A model generated the notes under the pieces. It was given only the letters and a program-made list of their open reading frames with translations. It searched no databases and was not told where the DNA came from. A program made the translations under genes and the position numbers. This document shows, piece by piece, positions 6,384 through 13,881 of a stretch of DNA of 14,571 bases. The DNA is from Verrucomicrobiota bacterium (GTDB lineage Bacteria; Verrucomicrobiota; Verrucomicrobiia; Limisphaerales; UBA1412). Each line of letters begins with the position of its first letter. The first letter of the stretch is position 1. The stretch lies in assembly GCA_017557085.1 (NCBI GenBank), contig JAFZAR010000378.1:1-14571 (forward strand), written 5' to 3'.

Positions 6384-7859
6384 ATGGAATCTATTCTTGC
6401 AGTATCTGACCCGGCGGTGAATCCCGCTCTGGGTCTTCTTATTTTTATGCTCGGTGGTTTAGCCGGTGCTGTCTTTTATCTGCCCTTTAAAAAGGTCGCA
6501 AAATGGGCATGGGAAAGCTATTGGTTCGTATATGCCCTTTTTGGTTTGGTCATTGTACCCTGGGTGCTGACTTTCATCACAGCGCCTGACGTGATTTCTA
6601 TTTTAAAAGAAGCTCCCAGTAAAGAACTATCACGCTGCTACATCTTCGGTGCGATGTGGGGTTTCGGCGGACTGACCTGGGGCTTGATGATCCGCTATCT
6701 GGGAGTCGGTCTGGGACTGGCTCTGGGCTGCGGTATATGCTCTGCGGCCGGAACACTTCTGCCTCCTATTTTCAAGGGACAGATCGCCAGTTTGACTGCT
6801 GATACCAGTGCCTGTGTAGCCCTTCTGGGTGTAGTCATTTCTGTGATCGGCATCGTCCTGATCGGTGGCGCGGGAATTTCCAAAGAAAAGGAACTGCCTG
6901 AAGAAGAAAAGAAGAAAGCTGTTGCCGAATACAGCTTTAAGAAAGGCATCATCGCGGCTCTCTTCTCCGGACTGATGAGTGCCGGTATGGCCTTTGGTCT
7001 GCAAAGCGGCACGGAAATCGAAAGCATCGCTCTGCTGAAAGGCACCGCAGCCACCTGGAAAGGAATGCCCGTTCTGGTCGTCGTGCTGTTGGGCGGTTTC
7101 ACTGTAAACGGTATCTGGTGTCTGTGCTTAAACTTCAAAAATAAAACCATTGGTGACTACACTAATTTCAAAGCGCCTCTGATTGGTAACATTATTTTTG
7201 CCGGTATTGCTGGTGCTATCTGGGTCATGCAATTTGTCTGCAACAAGACAGGTGAACCTTCCATGGGTGATTTGGCCTATGTCGGCTGGGCAGTGCTGAT
7301 GGCCTCCTCCATCCTCTTTTCTACCATCCTGGGTATTATCCTGGGTGAATGGAAAGGAACAGGCGGACGCACCAAAACCCTTTTGGCAATCGGTATCACT
7401 GTCCTTCTCGGATCTTCTATTATCACCGGCTGGAGCGGTTACCTGAAGAAAGATACAGCCGCAGCTCCTGTTACAACTGAAGAATCCACACTGAACTCTC
7501 TGTCAGAAAATTTGACAAAAAGCTCTGACAGTCTCAAAGCCTCTGGTGAAAAGGTTTCATCGGATTTAAAATCCGCTGCTGAAAAATTACAGTCAGCTGC
7601 TGAAAGTGTGGCCAATGATGCCAAAGATGCTGCAAAAAACATCTCTGAACAGGCTAAAGCCACTGCAGAAAAAGTTGCTAATGACACCAAGGAAGCCATT
7701 GAGAATGTTAAAAATGAAGCCAAAACTGCTGTGGAAGAGCTCAAAGGTAAAAGCAACACAACCGTGATCAAGGTTGATCCTTCATTGACAAATGCACCGG
7801 TTCCTCCGGCACCAACATCGGCTCCGGCTCCGGCCTCTGGCCTTTCTTCTGACAGATAA
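6384..7859 (+). CDS. rhaT: L-rhamnose/H+ symporter RhaT with an added helical C-terminal tail
   Basis: RhaT imports L-rhamnose across the inner membrane using the proton gradient. Residues 12-353 match the RhaT (DMT superfamily) pattern with about ten hydrophobic segments. Family stretches include 'FYLPFKKVAKWAWESYW' (31-47), 'FGAMWGFGGLTWGLMIRYLG' (88-107), 'KKGIIAALFSGLMSAGMAF' (186-204), 'WVMQF' (280-284) and 'GIILGEWKGTGGRTKTL' (317-333). E. coli RhaT is 344 residues and ends about here. This protein continues for ~135 residues: an Ala/Lys/Glu/Asp-rich amphipathic helix region (366-455) resembling LEA-type 11-residue repeats ('AKDAAKNISEQAKATAEKV'), then a Pro/Ala-rich end (470-491). If the topology follows E. 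coli RhaT, the tail is cytoplasmic. No Shine-Dalgarno precedes the ATG; the leader is A/T-only (ATTTTATTTATTT). rhaB starts 23 nt downstream. Confidence 0.93.
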   Translation: MESILAVSDPAVNPALGLLIFMLGGLAGAVFYLPFKKVAKWAWESYWFVYALFGLVIVPWVLTFITAPDVISILKEAPSKELSRCYIFGAMWGFGGLTWGLMIRYLGVGLGLALGCGICSAAGTLLPPIFKGQIASLTADTSACVALLGVVISVIGIVLIGGAGISKEKELPEEEKKKAVAEYSFKKGIIAALFSGLMSAGMAFGLQSGTEIESIALLKGTAATWKGMPVLVVVLLGGFTVNGIWCLCLNFKNKTIGDYTNFKAPLIGNIIFAGIAGAIWVMQFVCNKTGEPSMGDLAYVGWAVLMASSILFSTILGIILGEWKGTGGRTKTLLAIGITVLLGSSIITGWSGYLKKDTAAAPVTTEESTLNSLSENLTKSSDSLKASGEKVSSDLKSAAEKLQSAAESVANDAKDAAKNISEQAKATAEKVANDTKEAIENVKNEAKTAVEELKGKSNTTVIKVDPSLTNAPVPPAPTSAPAPASGLSSDR

Positions 7860-7882
7860 TAATTTGATATTGAAAAAATAAT

Positions 7883-9376
7883 ATGAATCAAAAAGTTTAT
7901 TTAGGTGTAGATCTGGGAGCCGAAAGCGGTCGTGTTATCGCAGGTCTGTGGGATGGCGAAAAACTGACATTGGAAGAAATCCATCGCTTTGGCAATGGCC
8001 CGGTTCTCTTAGGAAATTCCATTCGTTGGAATGTAATGGGACTTTGGAATGAGATCCAAACCGGCATGACTTTAGCTGCCAAGAAATTTGGAGACAGTAT
8101 CGTTTCTATTGGCGCGGATACATGGGGTGTGGACTTTGTCCTCTTGAATAAAGATGAAGAAGTTCTGGGAATGCCTTATCACTACCGTGATGCTCGTACC
8201 AACAACATCATGGAGGAAGTCTTCAAGATTGTTCCCAAGGCAGATATCTTTGCAGATACGGGCTTGCAGTTCATGCAGTTCAATTCCCTCTATCAACTCT
8301 ATGCATGGCAAAAACATTCACCCAGCATCCTCAATGCGGCGACCACGTTCTTGATGATGCCGGACTTCCTGCATTGGTGTATGTGCGGCTCCAAAGTGGT
8401 TGAATTTACCAACTCCACAACGACTCAGTTTGTCAACGCTATCAAACGCGATTGGAGCAAGGATCTTCTGACTAAACTTGGCATTCCAACCCACTTCCTG
8501 CCACAAATCGTAAAACCAGGGACCTGTCTGGGTGATTTGCGACAAGCTTTGGCTGAAAAAACGGGACTTAAAAACGTCAAAGTCGTTGTTCCACCAACAC
8601 ACGATACCGGCGCAGCTGTAGCAGCCATTCCCACTCGCAGAACCGGTTCCGCCAACTGGGCTTATCTCAGCTCCGGCACATGGTCTTTGATGGGTGCAGA
8701 AATCCAGAAAGCCTCTCTCACGCCTCAAACACTGGCTTACAACATGACCAATGAAGGTGGTGTGGATGATACCTACCGCCTCCTCAAGAATATCATGGGT
8801 ATGTGGCTGATCCAGCAGTGCAAGAAATCATTTGAAAACCAAGGTAAGAAGTATTCCTATGCTGAACTGGAACAAATGGCAACCAAAGCGACTCCGCTCC
8901 GCTCCATCGTAGATCCGGATGACAGCCGCTTCCTCAACCCGACAGATATGCCCAAAGCCATGCAGGAATACTGCCGTGAGACTAATCAGCCCGTTCCTGA
9001 AACGGAAGGCGAACTGATGCGTTGTGCGCGTGAAAGTCTGGCTCTGAAATATCGTGAGACAATGCTTGCCCTGAATGAATTGACAGGCGAAAAGATCGAA
9101 GTACTTCACATTGTCGGTGGAGGTTCCAAAGATGTCCTCTTGAATCAGATGACAGCAGACCTCTGTGGGGTACCTGTGATGACCGGACCGGTGGAAGGTA
9201 CTGTTATTGGCAATCTCCTTACACAGGCCCGTGCGGACGGTGAACTTGCTGGTCTCTCAGAACTGCGTGAAGCAGTTCGTTCTTCCAGCGTAATCCGTAC
9301 TTTTGAACCAGAAAAATCCTCTAAATGGGAAGCTGGTATCGCTAAATTTGAAGAATTGAAAAAACTCCGTAAATAA
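7883..9376 (+). CDS. rhaB: Rhamnulokinase (L-rhamnulose kinase)
   Basis: RhaB phosphorylates L-rhamnulose with ATP to L-rhamnulose-1-phosphate in the cytoplasm (EC 2.7.1.5). The 497-residue product (E. coli 489) is a FGGY-family kinase with both actin-like ATPase domains. Visible features are the N-terminal phosphate loop 'GVDLGAESGR' (8-17), 'IGADTWGVDFVLL' (76-88), 'YHYRDART' (99-106), 'PPTHDTGAA' (237-245) with D241 as the expected catalytic base, 'LSSGTWSLMG' (262-271) and the ATP-site motif 'HIVGGGSKDVLLNQMTAD'. The 'DLGAESGR' and 'GADTWGVDF' forms separate rhamnulokinases from glycerol and xylulose kinases. It is the last gene of the operon, followed by a strong terminator. No aldolase gene follows before the convergent gene. 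The start codon is preceded by an A/T-rich stretch (GAAAAAATAAT) with no Shine-Dalgarno. Confidence 0.97.
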   Translation: MNQKVYLGVDLGAESGRVIAGLWDGEKLTLEEIHRFGNGPVLLGNSIRWNVMGLWNEIQTGMTLAAKKFGDSIVSIGADTWGVDFVLLNKDEEVLGMPYHYRDARTNNIMEEVFKIVPKADIFADTGLQFMQFNSLYQLYAWQKHSPSILNAATTFLMMPDFLHWCMCGSKVVEFTNSTTTQFVNAIKRDWSKDLLTKLGIPTHFLPQIVKPGTCLGDLRQALAEKTGLKNVKVVVPPTHDTGAAVAAIPTRRTGSANWAYLSSGTWSLMGAEIQKASLTPQTLAYNMTNEGGVDDTYRLLKNIMGMWLIQQCKKSFENQGKKYSYAELEQMATKATPLRSIVDPDDSRFLNPTDMPKAMQEYCRETNQPVPETEGELMRCARESLALKYRETMLALNELTGEKIEVLHIVGGGSKDVLLNQMTADLCGVPVMTGPVEGTVIGNLLTQARADGELAGLSELREAVRSSSVIRTFEPEKSSKWEAGIAKFEELKKLRK

Positions 9377-9394
9377 CAGAGCTTGAAATAAGTC

Positions 9395-9425
9395 AAAAAG
9401 AGGAGCCGTTTGACTCCTCTTTTTT
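9395..9425. terminator. Bidirectional rho-independent terminator after rhaB
   Basis: AAAAAGAGGAG (9395-9405) and CTCCTCTTTTT (9414-9424) form a perfect 11-bp stem with an 8-nt loop. T6 (9420-9425) supplies the plus-strand U tract and A5 (9395-9399) supplies one for the minus strand. It sits between the rhaB stop and the stop of the convergent gene at 9447. A competing repeat, AGTCAAA (9391-9397) with TTTGACT (9409-9415), overlaps the stem. Confidence 0.88.
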
Positions 9426-9446
9426 GTTGGAGCTATATTTAAGTCC

Positions 9447-12400
9447 CTATCTTGTTGACCTGTAAAATTTCTTAGTCTGTTTGAAATCCAGTTTGTAAAC
9501 ACCGTTAGTGGCGTTGGAAATGGTATTCCAATTATGCAAATCCACACTTTCCTGAAGCTCCCCGGTAAAGAGAATGACCCATTCATTTTCAAGAGATCGT
9601 TTTATTTCAAGCTGTGGTATCTGCTTTTGCACAGTCAACAACGCGATATTACTTGTTACTTTTCCTGCGTCATTACTAACCTCTACCATATAACTGGTTT
9701 CATTATCATCCATATTCACTGAATTGATCGTATAGGAAGAGTAAACAGCCCTGCTTATCTCTACTCCATTCTTGTACCATTGATAAGAAAGCGGATAGCC
9801 TCCATCGGCCTTGATACTGAAGGTCACTGTATCCCCCTCTGTAACTGTTTGTGTTGCTGGTTGGACTAATATAACGGGTTTCTCAAAAACATACAAAACA
9901 ACTACTTCACTTGTAACACTGCCGGCACTATTGCTCACAGTAACCTTATAACTCCCAGCATCGGAAGGTCTCACCCGTGAAATCATATATGTGGAAGTAC
10001 CTTTCTCAATAACCGTCAGCGGGATATCATCTTTATACCATAAATATTTCAGATCCGTTCCAGTAGCAGACACGCTAAATATAAAACTGTCATCTTCATT
10101 GACCAAGTTGCCAACAGGTTGTGTTATTATTTTGGGCTTGATCGTCACCTTTAAAACCGCAATATCACTAGTAACACTCTCCACATCATTCCTAACTGTT
10201 ACAGAGTAATTTCCAGCATCTGAAGGCTTCACACGGTCAATACGATAAACAGCATTTGTCGCACTTAAAATCGCGCTGCCGTTTTTATACCATTGATACA
10301 ATAAGTCTGTACCGGAGGCAGTTATACTAAAAAATACTGTGGCATCTTCGTTCACAGTCTGATTTGTCGGCTGCGCAATGATCTTGGGATATTCAACTAC
10401 CGTTAAAACCGCAGGCAAACTCATCACAGTTCCAGCAGCGTTACTTACTGCAACAGTATAACGTCCAGCATCTTCCAGTTTCACGATATCAATAACAATA
10501 TTGGTTTCTGTTGCCCCAGGCAAAGCGATCCCATCTTTATACCATTGATAATTTAAGGTATCTGGTTCACTAACAGGAACAAGTGCCACCCTAAAACCGG
10601 TTTGAGCATTATACGAGAAAGGTTCACCACAAGATCTTGCGGCTGAACGGCAATCACTGCCATACTTCTGCCAATCCCCGCCACGAATCACTCGATAAGA
10701 ACCAGACATACACAATGGATCCTCTATTCCTTCGCTGTATGTATCTGTCAAAACACCATACGTTTCATTGATAATACCTCGTGAACAGAAATCTAAACAC
10801 CATTCTTGCACATTGCCATGCATATCGTAAATACCCCATGCATTCGGTTCTTTCTGTCCTGCAGGATGAACCACGTTGCTGCTATTATAACGATACCAGC
10901 CTACTGTATTCATATAAGGACACTCCTTATACTCAGATGTTAGATCATATCCACAGTTAAGTGAAGTCGTTGTTCCTGCCCGACAAGCATATTCCCATTG
11001 CGCCTCTGTGGGCAAAGTATATTTATATGAACGAGGAATTCTCCCTTCAAATCGTTCCTGGATCGTAAACTTTTCACAAAAATTAGTCGCATCGCTCCAT
11101 GAAACTCCATAAACAGGATAACTGTCCCCAATTCCATAAGTTGTTCCATATTCCTTTTTGGCAGGATTAGTATCCATAACGGTTCTATACAACGACTGTG
11201 ATACCTCCTTTTCCCCAATCAAAAATCCTTGATTCAAAACAACCTGATGACGAGTTTCATCGCTTTTTCTCCCCAGCTCATCGGTATTGCTGCCCATCCA
11301 AAAAGTTCCTGGTGGACACCATGCCATTTCAATACTGGGCTCCAACTCACCTTCTAAATTTTTAGCACTCACACTCAGGGTGACACTCTTATTTACAGCA
11401 ACACTCTGACTCTGTGGATGGGCCGATATAATTGGTTTTGCCAAAACAGTCAGCGCTGCAACGCTGCTTGTCACACTGCCGGCACTATTGCCAATTGTTA
11501 CAGTATAATTCCCTGAATCATTGATTCCGACATTTTCAATCATGTAGGTTGCATCTGTTGCGTCTTCAATGGCTATACCGTCTTTTTTCCACTGATAAGA
11601 TACCTGCATTAATTTTATACTGAAATCTTCTTCCGCTTTAGGTTTACTCACCGAAAGCACCTGCACCAGCGCAACTCTGAAACCATGAGTACAAGCACCT
11701 TCTTCCTCTGGTTCCCCTCCATAGTAACGATCAGCCGAACGGCATTCTCCGGAATAACTATTCCATGCACCTCCACGCATGATATGATAATCTCCGCTTG
11801 TCGATAGAGGGTCTGAAATTCCATCCACGTATGTACTGGTAATAACCCCGGCAGAGTAATCACAACAATCACGGCACCATTCCGCTACATTCCCGTGCAT
11901 ATCATAGATCCACCAATTATTTATTCTTCTTTCTCCAACCGGATGCGACTGATTGTCACTGTTGTCCCAATACCATCCTACCTTATTCATATTGGAACAT
12001 CTTATTTCATTTGATAAGTTTTTCTCGCTATTGAGAGCTCTGACCGTTCCGGCACGACAAGCATATTCCCATTGGGCTTCTGTCGGCAGCATATACTCAT
12101 AGCCATCGGGTAACCGACCAGCATCCTTCTCTAAGGCTGTCAGCTTTGCACAAAAATTGGTCGCATCTTTCCATCTTACCCCATAAACAGGATAATTCTC
12201 ACCGATACCATATTGATGACCAAACTTTTCCACTGAGGATTTATCCCCATAATCGCCGCATATTGGGCCTGTGTCACTTCATATTTTCCAATCCAAAAAC
12301 CTTTTGACAGAATCACCTGATGCTGAGTTTCATTAGCTCCTCTTCCCAATTCCTCTTCCGGACTTCCCATTTCAAAAATCCCCGGATCACACCAAATCAT

Positions 12401-12586
12401 CTCCAACACAGGAGCTTCTTCTGGATTCACAGCAATGACACTGAAAGTGGCATTTCCACCCAACTCCACAGTTTGGCCATTGGGTTGAGAAACAATCTGA
12501 GGAATGGAAGCAGCATACGCTGTCATCGCTGCGAATACGCAGCTTAAAAGCCCAATCATTCCTTTTATATTCATAAAGCTACTCAT
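9447..12586 (-). CDS. Secreted multidomain protein with two SUMF1 domains and five Ig-like domains, frameshifted
   Basis: Two overlapping reading frames make one ~1046-residue protein. The 5' frame (12586-12176) gives the signal peptide 'MNIKGMIGLLSCVFAAMTAYA' region and the start of a SUMF1 domain; the 3' frame (to 9447) gives the rest. Domain order, in joined numbering: Ig strands A-B (~28-54), SUMF1 domain 1 (~61-310), Ig strands C-G (~329-382), Ig A-B (~384-410), SUMF1 domain 2 (~419-671), Ig C-G (~678-731), three intact Ig-like domains (~733-986) and a C-terminal module (~991-1046). SUMF1 hallmarks appear twice: 'PVYGVxWxDATNFC', 'LPTEAQWEYACRAGT', 'YDMHGNVxEWC' and 'RGGxW...CRSAxR...GFRVAL'. 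The CxxxxC catalytic pair of true formylglycine-generating enzymes is not evident, so a binding or structural role is more likely. The start may be Met1 (12586) or Met5 (12574). No Shine-Dalgarno or clear promoter is seen upstream. Confidence 0.85.
10575..12406 (-). repeat. Tandem duplication of a SUMF1-inside-Ig module (coding repeat)
   Basis: Two diverged copies of the same arrangement lie head to tail. Copy 1's SUMF1 segment runs 12406-11658 and copy 2's runs 11333-10575. Both are entered by an Ig strand-B-like sequence ('TFSVIAVN', 'TLSVSAKN') and an 'EMxWCxPGxFxMGS' start. Both are left through 'YQWxKDGIA', the Ig strand C. Residues are conserved at many positions but the copies are clearly old; DNA-level identity appears moderate. 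Confidence 0.65.
12231..12240 (-). other. Single-base frameshift inside the first SUMF1 domain
   Basis: On the minus strand the 5' frame reads AAT CCT CAG TGG (N P Q W) and soon stops near 12176. The continuing frame reads TCA GTG GAA AAG (S V E K). Alignment with the second SUMF1 copy ('MDTNPAKKEYGTTYGIG') requires 'MGINPSVEKFGHQYGIG', which is restored exactly by one extra base after AATCC. This is therefore a one-base loss, a sequencing error, or less likely a -1 slip. No homopolymer or slippery heptamer is present. Confidence 0.75.
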
Positions 12587-12661
12587 TTCTATTGTTTATG
12601 GAGAAGAACTCTGCAAACGACTCATGCCGTTAAAGAAACAACAAAGTCAATATAGCACGAA

Positions 12662-13204
12662 TCATCTATTCCAAAAAGGAAATTCCTTTCTTCCCTTTAA
12701 CCATTTTAATGCTATTGGTTCAATATCTTGTTTGGGGCTCATCGTTCGTTTGGGGGAAAATTTTCTTATAGAAAAAGAGGGTATATGGTTGATACTCTTA
12801 GGCTTCTCTTTCTCATTAAAGATAACTTCCACCACATCCACACGCCATGGAACTGGTTGATTTACTTTTCGCAAATGTTTTAGATACTCTTTAATCGTAT
12901 AGTGCAGATGTTTTTGTTTCTCTTGATCAACTGCGCTGGCAGGTCGAATCATTAACAGTTTTCCATCTTGTTCTGTTCGTGTTTTTACTTCCACAAACAC
13001 AAGCTGATCTCCCAACCGCTCTTTAGCTCTGAAAATCAAATCGATTTCCCCATGCTTCCCCGCAAAATTACTCGCTAAAAACTTCATCCCGTGTTTGCAG
13101 AGATAGTGCTTGGCATAGAACTCTCCTTTCATACCAACACGTTTGATTGGAATCGCACGGTTCCACTTCCAGCTGCAGATGATCCAATCCAAAGCCTTCC
13201 ACAT
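12662..13204 (-). CDS. yraN: YraN/UPF0102 family protein, putative endonuclease-fold
   Basis: The 180-residue product carries the UPF0102 core: 'GMKGEFYAKHYLCKHGMKFLASNF' region (24-47), 'GKHGEIDLIFRAK' (49-61), 'LVFVEVKTRTEQDGK' (68-82), 'AVDQEKQKHL' (91-100) and 'WRVDVVEVIF' (120-129). E53, D55, E72 and K74 form the PD-(D/E)xK-like cluster shared with Holliday-junction resolvase-type nucleases. The molecular role of the family is not firmly established. The ATG at 13204 lies 3 nt after the rnhB stop, and the rnhB-yraN pairing is common in bacteria. The Trp-rich start 'MWKALDWIICSWKW' resembles the short N-terminal extension of some homologues; an alternative start is Met25. A basic C-terminal extension (~150-180) goes beyond the family core. 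Confidence 0.9.
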   Translation of the reverse strand: MWKALDWIICSWKWNRAIPIKRVGMKGEFYAKHYLCKHGMKFLASNFAGKHGEIDLIFRAKERLGDQLVFVEVKTRTEQDGKLLMIRPASAVDQEKQKHLHYTIKEYLKHLRKVNQPVPWRVDVVEVIFNEKEKPKSINHIPSFSIRKFSPKRTMSPKQDIEPIALKWLKGRKEFPFWNR

Positions 13205-13207
13205 ACA

Positions 13208-13876
13208 CTAAAAGAGGTTCAGTTCACCTTGTTCTTCCAAATGAACAAACGTCCGTCTGTGGATCGGACAAAGACCATATTTTTTTAAAGCAGCACGATG
13301 TGTTTCTGTTCCATATCCCTTATGCTGCGCAAAACCATATTCAGGCCATTGCTTATCATATTCCATCATAACATGATCACGTTCTACTTTCGCCAAAATA
13401 CTTGCCGCTGCTATGGAGTAACTTTTAGCATCCCCTTTCACTAAGGCAGTATGCGGATATGTGATTGCTTTGACATCACACCCATCTACCAAAACATGCT
13501 GAGGAACGCAACCTTGTTTTACTAATCCTTCTAATGCCAAAAGCATTCCCTGATGAGTCGCTCGTAGGATATTCAGCTGGTCGATTTGCTCTGAACTTAG
13601 CATGACGACGGATTTGATAACTTCTGGATGTGCCTGAAGTTCATTATAAAGTCGTTCACGCACAACCTCTGAAAGTTTTTTGGAATCATTCACCTCTCGC
13701 AAAGACTCTGGCATTCCTTCTTTTATCCATGCTTTTGGCAGTATGACCGCAGCTACCGTCACAGGCCCTGCTAGCGGGCCCCGTCCCGCTTCATCCACAC
13801 CGGCAATGGGATACAACTTCTCATCTTCCAGAAGTTTCCGTTCGTAAAGAAACCGATCTTCCTTGATACTCCCCAT
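13208..13876 (-). CDS. rnhB: Ribonuclease HII
   Basis: RNase HII cleaves the RNA strand of RNA-DNA hybrids and starts removal of single ribonucleotides misincorporated in DNA. The 222-residue product has all family motifs: 'IAGVDEAGRGPLAGPV' (24-39) with catalytic D28 and E29, 'NDSKKLSE' (63-70), 'LVDGCD' (129-134) with D131, 'KGDAKSYSIAAASILAKVERD' region (147-167) with D167, and 'YGFAQHKGYGTETHRAAL' (180-197). Length and motif spacing are typical, so it should be active. It lies 5 nt downstream of the stop of the secreted Ig-protein gene and 3 nt upstream of yraN. The minus-strand genes may thus share a transcript, although the products are unrelated. The start 'GCAAAGATG' has no Shine-Dalgarno. 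Confidence 0.97.
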   Translation of the reverse strand: MGSIKEDRFLYERKLLEDEKLYPIAGVDEAGRGPLAGPVTVAAVILPKAWIKEGMPESLREVNDSKKLSEVVRERLYNELQAHPEVIKSVVMLSSEQIDQLNILRATHQGMLLALEGLVKQGCVPQHVLVDGCDVKAITYPHTALVKGDAKSYSIAAASILAKVERDHVMMEYDKQWPEYGFAQHKGYGTETHRAALKKYGLCPIHRRTFVHLEEQGELNLF

Positions 13877-13881
13877 CTTTG

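Noticed and set aside
12587..12661. TTGACT in the gap upstream of the SUMF1-Ig gene as its promoter
   Set aside because: The -10 region at the right distance (GCATGA/CATGAG) is a poor match; the promoter may lie further upstream inside yraN or the gene may be read from upstream genes.
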